Below, piece after piece: positions 55,549-64,000 of a stretch of DNA of 64,000 nucleotides. The stretch is from Linnemannia elongata (lineage: Eukaryota; Mortierellomycota; Mortierellomycetes; Mortierellales; Mortierellaceae). The notes beneath the pieces are model-generated. The model was given only the letters and a program-made list of their open reading frames with translations, was not told the DNA's origin and made no database searches. The stretch lies in the NCBI GenBank assembly GCA_036320915.1, contig JAXBDG010000009.1:1798001-1862000 (forward strand), read 5' to 3'. The first letter of the stretch is position 1. Each line of letters begins with the position of its first letter. The translations under genes and the position numbers were made by a program.

Positions 55549-56241
55549 TCAAAGGCATTTTGCCTTCACCGTCTTCTCGATCCAGGCCCAGTTCGATCTC
55601 ACATCACACCAAAGATGCTGTGTGTTCATCAGTGTCGAGCCCTCCGCCTTGCCGTTCGCCACACCGACAACGTTGCACTTGTCACCCTTGCATGCAAACA
55701 GGGGTCCGCCAGAATCACGGAAGGCGATGCCAGAGGCACCATCGGGGACGGGGACCACAATGCCCTCGCTAGGGACGACCTTGGCCTTGGAAGTATACTG
55801 GAGGAACTGGAGCACCTTGGGGATGGTGTAGTCACCGAGAAAGCCCCACCCAGCAACGGCAACGTTTTGACCTTGGACAGAGGTCTTGGTGATGTTGTAG
55901 CCCATGTTGTGGGGGTGCTCGAGGACGGCAATCTCCATGTCATAGCAACGCTTATCGCTGAATCCGGGGCTGGACGACGAGACGATTTTGGACTTTGTGG
56001 TGGACTCCATAACGACTGAACTCTTGAACACTGGGAGCATGACTTCGCCCAAGCGGTTCTTGGCGAGGCAGTGGTGGGCGGTCAGGACACACTTGTTTCC
56101 GATCAATGCGCCTGTGCAATCATCGTTGACTTTGACGACTCCGCGCAAGAAGGGATCTGTGGCGAAGCGACCGTTGACGATTGCTTGAGCGGCGAGCGGG
56201 ATCCATACAGCGGACAGAGCAATGAACAGAGATGCTTTCAT
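55549..56241 (-). CDS. Secreted S1-family serine protease homologue, copy B
   Basis: Tandem paralogue of the gene at 53810-54502: same 230-residue length, single exon, about 35-40 differences by eye. The signal peptide is 1-20, then IVNGR directly, again without an activation peptide. His57 (LTAHHC), YDMEIAVLEHPHN around 100-112, GWGFLG and Ser177 in FRDSGGP are all retained, as is the Arg before DSGGP. Differences cluster on likely surface loops (residues 71-95 and 117-120) and around 184-215 near the substrate pocket (LFACKGDKCNVVGVANGKAE versus LFVCQDDKCFVAGVANGKAK). This suggests divergence of binding surfaces after duplication. Its own promoter block is conserved with that of copy A. Confidence 0.88.
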   Translation of the reverse strand: MKASLFIALSAVWIPLAAQAIVNGRFATDPFLRGVVKVNDDCTGALIGNKCVLTAHHCLAKNRLGEVMLPVFKSSVVMESTTKSKIVSSSSPGFSDKRCYDMEIAVLEHPHNMGYNITKTSVQGQNVAVAGWGFLGDYTIPKVLQFLQYTSKAKVVPSEGIVVPVPDGASGIAFRDSGGPLFACKGDKCNVVGVANGKAEGSTLMNTQHLWCDVRSNWAWIEKTVKAKCL

Positions 56242-57339
56242 ACTATTTGGATCTATTGTTAATAAAAGCAGACGATTAATGGTTGACCATAGTGCATTTT
56301 GATTAAGCTTCCTAGGATTTCCTCGTCAGGTCAGCAGCAGAAGGTCTCATTGTGCATACCTCGAGGGTGGGTGTATGTGAGTAGAAAAAAAAAGGAACAA
56401 GTGGAATTGAACGTGAATGATAGAGTGAAGAAAAAGAACGAAGGAAAGGAACGACAAGGCGAACTTTTAAGCATTCGACTCTTACCGTTCTGATCCCGAC
56501 TTTTTTATGAGCAACTCGCTAAAGTTAGATGCGCCAATGAGCAAAATGAACGCAGGGTGCGCCACGGACAAAAATAGCTCTTTGAAGTCTGCCATCTGGG
56601 TACACGGTCTTAGCGCACAAAAAAACGATTCTTGTCTCAACAACAATAACAAACAGCATGATCCCAGGCTTCACGTCAAGCGCTAGCCAGGTGTACACGT
56701 GGACGACCGCTCTCTTTGATCTTTTTGTCATTTGCACACCCCCCAACTGTCCTTTTTTCACACTTGTGGTTTCTCGGTTTTTCTTTTTGTGTTGGTTGTA
56801 ATGATAGATGGATGTTGCACAAAGAAGTCGCGAGTTTTTCAGGCAATCCCTCCCGGGTTCGACTCAAAATCCGCCGGCTTATCTATGGTCTCATGAGAAG
56901 CCCCACATGGAGACTCCCCTGATGGGTTTGTTCTCATCCACACACCAACGACCATGTTCTACAGAAAAACATGGAGTAAACGCATTTTGATCAAATGCGG
57001 AGCTGATGATGGAGTTACAGAATTGATAGTCTCACTTGCACATTTTGTATTTATTGTTTGATAAGTGACCACAAACATTTTACTGTCTAATCACTTATGA
57101 ATGAAAATGGGGGGTCAGTCAATTAACTATGAAAAGCCGAATAAATGCACACTGATATGTGACCAATTCACCTCATTTTAATCAACTTATCCAACTGGTC
57201 AAGATACTAGGAAAGCAGTCCATTTTATTAGAGCGAGGCACTTTCGGTGCGATGGTCCGTTCTCTTTCCTTAGACCCACGTTCCTTTCTTCATCTTTTCT
57301 TCCCCCTCCCCCCCCCCCCATCTCCACTCCTCTTCCGAC
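56242..57339. other. Protease B promoter and spacer to ATP synthase subunit g; no gene seen
   Basis: Includes the leader of protease copy B and AT-rich sequence. A CCCGGGTTCGACTC word at about 56848-56861 resembles a tRNA B box but has no cloverleaf around it. A C-run (57305-57319) precedes the ATG at 57340. Confidence 0.45.
56464..56535 (-). promoter_or_regulatory. Conserved upstream block of protease copy B
   Basis: Counterpart of 54731-54806: shared TTTTAAGCAT, GAGCA and GCTAAA-TTAGA-GC words (plus-strand view), about 225-295 bases before the start. Confidence 0.5.
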
Positions 57340-58027
57340 ATGAGCTCTGCCGCCTCAAAGATCCTCTCGACTTTGCGTGGTAATATATCAAGACACTTGA
57401 CACTGCAATCAACATACAAACTACATTAACAACTATCCCTCTCCTCCAAGCCATCAACTCAACCTCACTCACAACTCTCGGACGCGTCAAATCTCATCTC
57501 TCGGACACAACACACCAAAGCAAAGAGAAATAAATGCCGCACTGCAAGGACATCCGCTTTCTTCCCCTTTAGACACATCCCTGGCGCCCTCTTATTCCCT
57601 TACCAAAACACACAACAGTCCTCCTCTTCGACCCACCCTGAATACAGCTCACAACTAGGACCCACCCTGAGTAAAACACACAATTAACACTATCCTCACT
57701 TCTCACCTGAAACGCCTTTTTGCAACAGGACCCGTCTTGTACAATGCCAAGGTCGCAGGCCAGGTTGCCAAGCAGGTTTACATCCGCGAGGGTATGGCCC
57801 CTCCCTCGGGTGCCCAAATCGAGACCGCCAAGGACGCTGCCTTGAAGTTCATCTGGGACGCACGCCAGGCAAAGACCTGGAGAAATATCACAAAGACCCA
57901 GTACTTCAACGCCGGCCTCGTCGCCGCCGAAGCGTACGTCTTCTTCATGGTCGGCGAGATTGTCGGACGCAGGAACCTCATCGGATACGATGTCAAGAGC
58001 GCAGATAGCCACGATCACCACCACTAA
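57340..58027 (+). CDS. ATP20: Mitochondrial F1F0 ATP synthase subunit g
   Basis: Two exons: 57340-57379 (MSSAASKILSTLR, then G split by the intron) and 57729-58027, giving 112 residues. The second exon starts PVLYNAKVAGQVAKQVYIRE, the conserved start of subunit g. Near the C-terminus a single membrane helix (VAAEAYVFFMVGEIVGRRNL) contains the GEIVG G-x3-G motif used for subunit e/g contacts in ATP synthase dimers. The His-rich tail (HDHHH) is lineage-specific. The protein sits in the inner mitochondrial membrane and helps dimerise the synthase and shape cristae. The 349-bp intron near the start is typical of compact housekeeping genes. It converges with the MIT-domain gene, whose stop lies about 150 bp away. 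Confidence 0.9.
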
Positions 58028-58177
58028 GAAAGAGGCGTCACTTCGTCTTTCCTCCAGAGATCTCTTCACTGAAAATACAAAAACTCAACATCATTCGAAT
58101 AGGTGTATGTATGTGTGTGTGGGTTAATTACGAGAGATAATGTATTGCTCCATGATATTGTTATTTGTCACTCTACT

Positions 58178-61100
58178 TTAATCGGCGACCCAGGCACCGA
58201 CGCGTTTAACGTACTTGCCCATGAGCTCACCCATGTCGCGAATGACAAAGGCACAGAAGACTTGATTAAAGACATCGCACATACGCCGTAACCGATTCAG
58301 GATCTGGATGTGTGTATGGAAGGGTGACAACGCAGAATAGTGTCGAATCATCGCTTCCAGAAGGTAACTCGATTGGAACAATCGGATAATCGCCTCCGTA
58401 TATGCAGAGGTGTCCTCACTAATAAGCATTGGTGATAATAATAGTGACAAGGGTGAGTGTTATGGTCTTCGAACAATCGTCATGTAAAAGACGTGCAAAA
58501 AAGAAATACTTACACTTTGTCGTTGCCAATTGACTTTTGGACAGACTTCGAGAAACTCTTCCACTGACTCTTGAGACCTTCCGAACTACTTCCCTTCTTG
58601 GACGTCTTTTCGTGTCCTGGCATAGGCTCCTCGTTCGCTAAAAAGTCATAGCTTCCATTGCCGTACAGACTGGCACTTCCGTACACACTCTGCGCACCAT
58701 AAACACTTGCGCCACTGCTTGTCACTGGTCCCTGCATGTCGTCTGTATAAGACTGGTTGGTCGCCACAGTCAATGGTACTCCGTTTTTGCCTGGTCGGTG
58801 AATAAACGACAGCTTCTTGCTAAGCTTAATCTGCGCCTGATGGGCAGCCGCCTCCAAGCTATCGAGCTCCTTGAGAACCGTCATCCGCTCAACATCGCCC
58901 TCCGGTCCACCGCCTGCAGCGACCAGCATATTAATCTTGGCCATCTTGGTCAAAATCGCCACCAACGCCTGACAGGCGCTAATCTTAGTGTCTGCTGCTG
59001 GCAAGCGGACCAAGGATTGATACCAAATCGACCGTGGGACATACATTCTCTTGGTGACGAATCCACCTCCCAGCATAGACTGCTCGATCCTGCGCATCAA
59101 CCAGAAACACCGAAGAGTAGGATCCGAAGGTGGAGGCTCAGTGCTTGGAGGAGGAAGAGGCTATGTAAATTTCAACAACAATATCAGGAATTGTTAGAGT
59201 GACCAATTAGACGCACCTTTCCACGTTTCTTTTTGTAATTGTCCACAACGGAGCGCCTGTCCTGTGTCACTGTCACTAACGTCCATGTTCTCTGCCGCCT
59301 CTTTGACTTACGAATTGCATTCCTGCATATGGATCATCCGAGATCACTTCAAACAGAGTCATTCCGCCCATCGAGGAGGATGAGCCAGCTCCGCTCATGT
59401 TTGGGCTCCACACCTTCTCCAGCGAAGGTGAGCTTGACGCATTGGACATGACACTGCTCAGCTTTGAGCTGCTGCTCTGGTGTTGCAAGACGTTGGGTCG
59501 TGAAACCGGCTGAGGCGAAGATGAAAGGGGTGAAGAGGTTCCGACTGCATTGTGTCCATTAACAGCTCCCGAAGATCCTTTCAACGAGCGAGAAGAATCC
59601 GAATTACGCTTGTGTGAGGAACCTTCCAGGGCATGAAGGGAGCTGATGGATGAAGCCCCTGCCTGAAAGTTGTACATTGGTCCAGAGAGCGGAGACCGCG
59701 AAGCCTGAGAGGCAGACACCTGGTGAGAAGAGAGGGTCGAAGATTGCGAGTACGATCGCTGGTGGTGTGCTGACGGTTGCGGGGAGGAGTATGAAGGCAT
59801 GTCTCCTCTTTGTCCGTCCTGTTCTGCGCCCATTGATTGCGATTGTCCAACTTTGGTACGAATCTGCTCCAGCTGGCTGCCTGTGTATGACCCTAATCAA
59901 CCATAAATAATGAGCAAAAAGTAAATATAGTGGTCCGGGAATACAAAACGAACATTGGGCAAACCACTTGTCTCGGACCGAATCAAACCATTCGTAACAT
60001 TGCGTACCTTTGGATGACACTCTGTCCCGTGGGTAGGGATCCTCAGAGCCATGGTCGAGCGACGAATCGTACTTTGAATAGTCCTTGGACGACAGGTTAG
60101 GGAGCCACTCATCCGAAACAGGTTCTCCTTCATAAAACTGACTGTGAGCCCCGCCGTTTGCACTGTTGCCGTTTGTAGTGCCGTTACTGTCCTCAGGAGA
60201 GCTCTCTGGGTGTGAGAGAAAAGACTTTTGCAACGGTGAAGCACTGTGTCCAGCGTTTTGGTGGAGATGCCCTGCAGATGAGAACGTTGAAGGAACCAAG
60301 GGAGAAATCCTGCGGGTTGCATGGGCGGGCGAAGCTGGAGGCGACACTGGGTTGGAAGAAGGCGTTTGAGGCAAGGGCGATCTTGGTGGCGGAGATGTGG
60401 GCAGGAACGTCTGATGCCCAGGCATGTTAGGCGTTGTTGGGTTTGAATGCGAGGGCGTTGAAGGAGTCGATCCAGGCGCTGATCCAGAGGTAGGCACAGG
60501 TGGTGGAGTCGAAGGTGGTGGACCTAGAGCTGTCGGGGTTGGAGGAAGAGGGCCCAAAGGAGCCGAGTGAATGGGCACTCCAAGATGGTCTCGACTCCGA
60601 ACTTTGGGTACGCCAGGGATGCGATGTTGAGAGTGAAGGTGAAGCTGCTCTGTTGGGTCCACGAGTCCTCCCGTCATTCTATGAGTCGATCCTCCTGTGT
60701 GCGAACGAGTGTGGTGTCGAGTATGTCCGGGTGAACCAAGTTCGCTGGCCGAAGTGGAGTCTGACCTCTGGCGTGGAGTCCTGGGCTCGGTGGGTGGGTG
60801 AGTGGGTGGTGCAACAGAGGCAGGATGAAGTGGGACGGGGATATTTTTCTTGACGCGTCGTGGGGATGGCCCTTGTGCGACCGAGTTTGACAAGGTTGTA
60901 CTGTCCGAGTCATATCCTTGTTGGTGCGACGATGAAATGGTGTTGGAGGACGTTGCAGGGGTCATTGAGGCAACTGTTGACTGACGAGGCGCTTGGGGCA
61001 ATGGCTGCTGAGAGGGAGGTGGTTGCGGTAGTGCAGGGAGTGGTCCAGAAGGCGGGGATGTGGTAGGAGGGGTCGAGAGCAGATGGATCCTGAACAAGTA

Positions 61101-61609
61101 CGAGTCATGCTAATGTGTCCATCGTATCAAAGAAGAAAGAAGAGACGTCAATGGTCGGACACTAGCATATATTACCATTATTATGTCTATGGTTATTTGT
61201 GTAATGGTAATGGTCATGGTCATGATAATATGATGTTGAATCCACCTACAATCGTTCTCAGACGCTCCTGTTCGTCCGGCGATGAACTAGCATCCATGAC
61301 CTTCGAAAGCAAGGTGACAGCCCGACGGTAGGCATCCAGGGCAGCGGGGATATCGAACGCATTGTCGAGCTGCACTGCAGACTGGGCCTCGAGAAGGGCC
61401 ATGGTCAGAAGAGCCTTGGAGCTAGATGACGACCGAGGACGGGTTTGATCTGGTGGCATGAGAGATGTTGATCCGCTGGGCTGGTTGTTACTATTGCTGT
61501 CGTGAACGTTTGAGGAGACGGATTCGGCCCGCCGTCTCGAGTAGTTAGTGGAGCGAGATGATGATGCCGAGTAGGGCTCGTGAGGGTCCACTGGACCCGA
61601 TGAGGCCAT
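58178..61609 (-). CDS. MIT-domain protein with long Ser/Pro-rich middle and conserved C-terminal region
   Basis: About six exons. The start is ATG 61609 (MASSGPVDPHEP). The first exon carries an MIT-type three-helix bundle (about 65-135) that finishes in exon 2: LLEAQSAVQLDNAFDIPAAL, YRRAVTLLSKVMD, then HDSYLFRIHLL. The acceptor at 61110 is chosen because only it keeps the frame through HDSYLFRIHLL. About 450 disordered residues follow (PPPSTPPPVPT, many SP sites). The C-terminal part (59100-58510, then 58178 to about 58418) is ordered: FWLMRRIEQSMLGGGF, SIWYQSLVRLPAADTKISAC, LKELDSLEAAAHQAQIKLSK, and the final RLFQSSYLLEAMIRHYSAL. MIT domains bind ESCRT-III tails; a role in endosomal sorting is plausible but inferred. 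The same layout exists in fungal MIT-domain proteins of unknown role. Confidence 0.75.
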
Positions 61610-63526
61610 GAGATGAGCGTTGGAGGTAGATGAAGAGGCTTTGCGGTGATGATGGAGAGGAAGAAGAAGGAAGGAGGAAGGAAGAGAAGTGTCTGACCCG
61701 AGGAGAAGGGAGGATGGAGGTGGGTGAAGAAGAGGTTGAAGTGGAGGAGAAGAAGAGGAGGAGGAGGAGGAACAGGAGGATAGTAGGGAAAGAGGAAGAG
61801 GAGGTCAGAACGAGAGACCAGCAGACAAAGAGACAAAAAGAGAAAGAGAGAGAGAGAGAGTCCAAAGAAAAAGACACATAAAAAGGGCGGGAGAGGAAAA
61901 GAAGAGGGGGTTAATAAAAGGACAAGGCGTGGAAAGGGAGGGAGTAGAATTCGAAGGTGAAGGGAGAGAGGAGGATGAAGTAAGAAAGGGTAGGGTAGGG
62001 TAGGGCAGGGGGGGAGGGGGAGGAGGAGGAGAAGGAGAAGGAGGGAGGGAGGGAGGGAGGGAGACAGAACAGGACACGGTGAAGAGAAAAGGGAAAAGAG
62101 AAACGAGAAAAAGAAACGACCAACGGAGAAGAGACAGACAGGCAACCAAGAGAAGAGGGGGGAGCCGGTGCCTGAAAAAAAGGAGGGCGCAAAAAGAAAA
62201 GAGTGTTAAAGAGAGAGAGAGAGAGAGAGAGGGAGAAAAAGTCAAATAAAAACGCTCGAAGCGGATTGGCTCACTCTCTCATTCTCTTCCCTCACTCACT
62301 CACTCTCTCTCACACTCACTCTCTCTTTCTCTCTTTCTCTCTCTACCATTCGGGCACTCCTTCAACCAAAACGAGGGCTCCACTCCTCTTCTTCTCGTTC
62401 TCACTCCACTCAACCCCACCTCTCAACAATTATTCAACTCAACTCCACGCTCACTCTCTCTCCAACTATCTCTCTCTCTCTCTCTTTCATTTCTCTCACT
62501 GATCCTTCTTCATATTTTATACTTCCGTCTGCCGTTTGCCTTTTGTTTCCCTTCTTCATATCCGTCTCGCCTCATGAAATTGGCCTGGCCTAGTCTGGTC
62601 TGGCCTTGTCTCTGTGTGCCGTTTTATCCACATAGCATTTGCTTGGACGTCAAGAAGCAACAACCAACAACCAAAAAATAAAAAAAAACCACTCCGACCA
62701 ACAAGGAAATGCCCTTTTCTCCTTTACACCATCATTAATTCACCACATCACCAGGCCCTTTTTGTCTTTCTCTCTGTCGTTTTTTTTTTTTTTTGTTGTG
62801 TTTGTGTGCCAAGCGAATTCATTTCCTTTTTTTTTTACCTCTTTCATTTTTCACTTTCACTTCCACTTTTCACTCTCCTACTCGCCCTTTCTTCCCATGA
62901 AAACTCTAAGCTTTGGCTTTCTTGTTTTTTAGTGAAGCGATGAACGAGACCATATTTCATACTTCGAGCGCTCATAGGTTCTTCGTTCCTAGCAAAGCAA
63001 TTAATATTGTCGTGGGAGGGAGGCAATGACTTCAATCGCAATGTGGCCGTGCAGGTTGATACATAGCGCTAATCATGACGACGTGTAATTGGTTGTCGTC
63101 ATGTGATCATCTCCCGCTTAGCCCCCTGAATACGAAGAAGGCAGCGCAACCATCGACTTATCTCCTTCTCCTTCGCAACTCACTTCCACCCCCACTTCCC
63201 TCCTTCCTCCGCAACAATAACCAAAAACCGCGCTTATCACCACTACCACGTTTCTCTACCTTCCTCCTTCTCAAACACTTCTTTCCTTGTCTATCCTATC
63301 CTCCTTCCTTCAAACGGACACTTTTCCTTTTCTCGGTTCCCATCCCCAGGACACGGACCTCTCTCTCACACCATACTCACCACCCACGCACACAACTCTC
63401 ACTCGACTTTCTCACTCTCTCTCACTCTCACACCCACTCTCACTCTCTTTCTCTCTCTCTCAGCTTGACCTTCACAAAAACAAGGCGACACAAAAAACAA
63501 GCGCGCAACAAGGAAACGCCACGACC
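61610..63526. other. Divergent promoter region between the MIT gene and ATE1; no gene supported
   Basis: Left half purine-rich (GAAGAAG, GGGTA repeats at 61986-62008, GAGAGAGA at 62212-62232) as the leader of the minus-strand gene. Right half CT-rich as the leader of ATE1. Long open frames here are low-complexity Ser/Leu/Phe runs. Confidence 0.55.
62212..62232 (+). repeat. GA dinucleotide microsatellite
   Basis: About ten GA units; similar runs occur near 61845-61860 and 53030-53042. Confidence 0.8.
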
Positions 63527-64000
63527 ATGTCCGAACAACAGCAGCAACCTTACAGCATTGTCAAGCCCGTCGGGTTCACGATTGCCTCATGTGGCTACTG
63601 CCACAGCGACAACTCTGCCCACGTCTACGGTGCTTTCGCGTACAAGCTCACTTGCCAGGTACTTTTGTTATACTATTCTACCCTTTTTTTTCCATTCTCG
63701 CTTCACCACAGGACTGAGATGGGAATGAATGTTTAAAATGAGGGCAGCAACGAATGACATGCCACTCTTTCTCACACCTCCTTTCCTTCTTCACCGCGGT
63801 CCTGTTTTTCACGTTTCAACCCTTGCGAAAATATCACAAAGAGAAGCGAGGAGGCTATGTTATGTGACCTGTCATTTTTTTTTGATGTGGCCCAGGAAGA
63901 GTTCCACAGAAGTGGGCGAAAGGGGGTGGAGGGGAGGGGCACTCCAATCGGCCTCCTGTTATGTGAACATCCACTCCACTCAACTCCACCCAACGCAACT
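63527..64000 (+). CDS. ATE1: Arginyl-tRNA-protein transferase, first exon (partial)
   Basis: Exon 63527-63658 encodes 44 residues starting MSEQQQQPYSIVKPVGFTIA and ending with a Q at a GTACTT donor. The SIV...G...CGYC...YG-x-x-A-x-KLTC pattern is the conserved ATE1 N-terminal domain; its Cys pair (CGYC) is required for activity in yeast Ate1 and has been linked to iron-sulfur or heme binding. ATE1 adds Arg from Arg-tRNA to N-terminal Asp/Glu, or oxidised Cys in some eukaryotes, marking proteins for the Arg/N-degron pathway. The remaining 342 bases are intron with no second exon found, so the rest of the gene lies beyond the window. Confidence 0.8.

Noticed and set aside
56848..56861. CCCGGGTTCGACTC, B-box-like, possible tRNA or SINE
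   Set aside because: No matching A box, acceptor stem or anticodon arm at proper distances.
61986..62008. GGGTA repeats resembling telomere sequence
   Set aside because: Only three to four imperfect units inside a purine-rich leader and far from any end. Not a telomere.
61405..62245. Long minus-strand frames rich in Leu/Phe/Ser/Pro
   Set aside because: They are the pyrimidine-rich leader of the MIT-domain gene. The real start (ATG 61609) is followed by ordered MIT sequence in another frame.
1..64000. CRISPR arrays, bacterial operons or prophage
   Set aside because: Intron-containing genes and fungal families throughout. No regularly spaced identical repeats were seen.

Overview
This window looks like nuclear DNA of a filamentous fungus, most likely an early-diverging lineage of the Mortierella type (Mucoromycota/Mortierellomycotina). 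This is inferred from gene content and style, not from a database match. Genes are intron-rich with short GT-AG introns. They carry very long Ser/Pro/Gln-rich disordered segments and lie behind long CT-rich leaders. A Dymeclin homologue, which budding yeasts lack, sits beside fungal families such as Ecl1, Kre9/Knh1-like and rhodanese-PTP. Coding strands alternate and no operons are expected.

Layout. 1-1.77 kb: no gene seen. 1.77-2.62 kb: secreted Kre9/Knh1-like protein (+). 3.16-3.54 kb: Ecl1-type zinc protein (+). 4.1-4.6 kb: LINE-type RNase H remnant (-). 4.9-8.26 kb: a large uncharacterised gene (-) with a GIY-YIG-like patch, a C2HC finger and an in-frame TAG. 8.9-14.3 kb: a complete Mutator-like (MULE) transposon with matched terminal inverted repeats and a perfect 9-bp target duplication; a smaller decayed pogo/Tigger element with its own TIRs and TA duplication is nested inside it. 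14.55-18.5 kb: an island with tRNA-Ser(UGA), two copies of a GGTTAACC-ended MITE, two TTGCCC-rich MITE-like elements, a 38-nt poly(A) tract and a Lys-like tRNA with a UCU (Arg) anticodon.

19.6-23.7 kb: Dymeclin (+, about 14 exons), convergent with a secreted, probably GPI-anchored proteinase K-type subtilase (23.9-25.95 kb, -). 29.3-30.6 kb: glycolipid-binding-fold protein with a Ser-rich insert (+). 33.5-36.8 kb: rhodanese plus protein tyrosine phosphatase (+), a MAPK-phosphatase architecture. 39.66-49.1 kb: a very large PP2A B''-type regulatory subunit (+), convergent with a membrane-anchored ubiquitin protease of the Ubp1/USP30 type (49.35-52.65 kb, -). 53.4-53.7 kb: a possible tiny gene. 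53.8-56.2 kb: two tandem S1-fold secreted proteases (-) whose mature N-terminus abuts the signal peptide and whose active-site surroundings are unusual. 57.3-58.0 kb: ATP synthase subunit g (+). 58.2-61.6 kb: MIT-domain protein (-). 63.5 kb onward: first exon of arginyl-tRNA-protein transferase ATE1 (+), running off the window.

The genes do not form one pathway. Two loose themes are visible: phosphatase and ubiquitin signalling (PTP, PP2A B'', UBP, ATE1) and secreted or cell-surface proteins (Kre9-like, subtilase, S1 pair). The most unusual items are the nested transposons with intact boundaries, the anticodon-shifted tRNA, the propeptide-less S1 protease pair, and the unassigned gene of about 1,040 codons at 4.9-8.26 kb.
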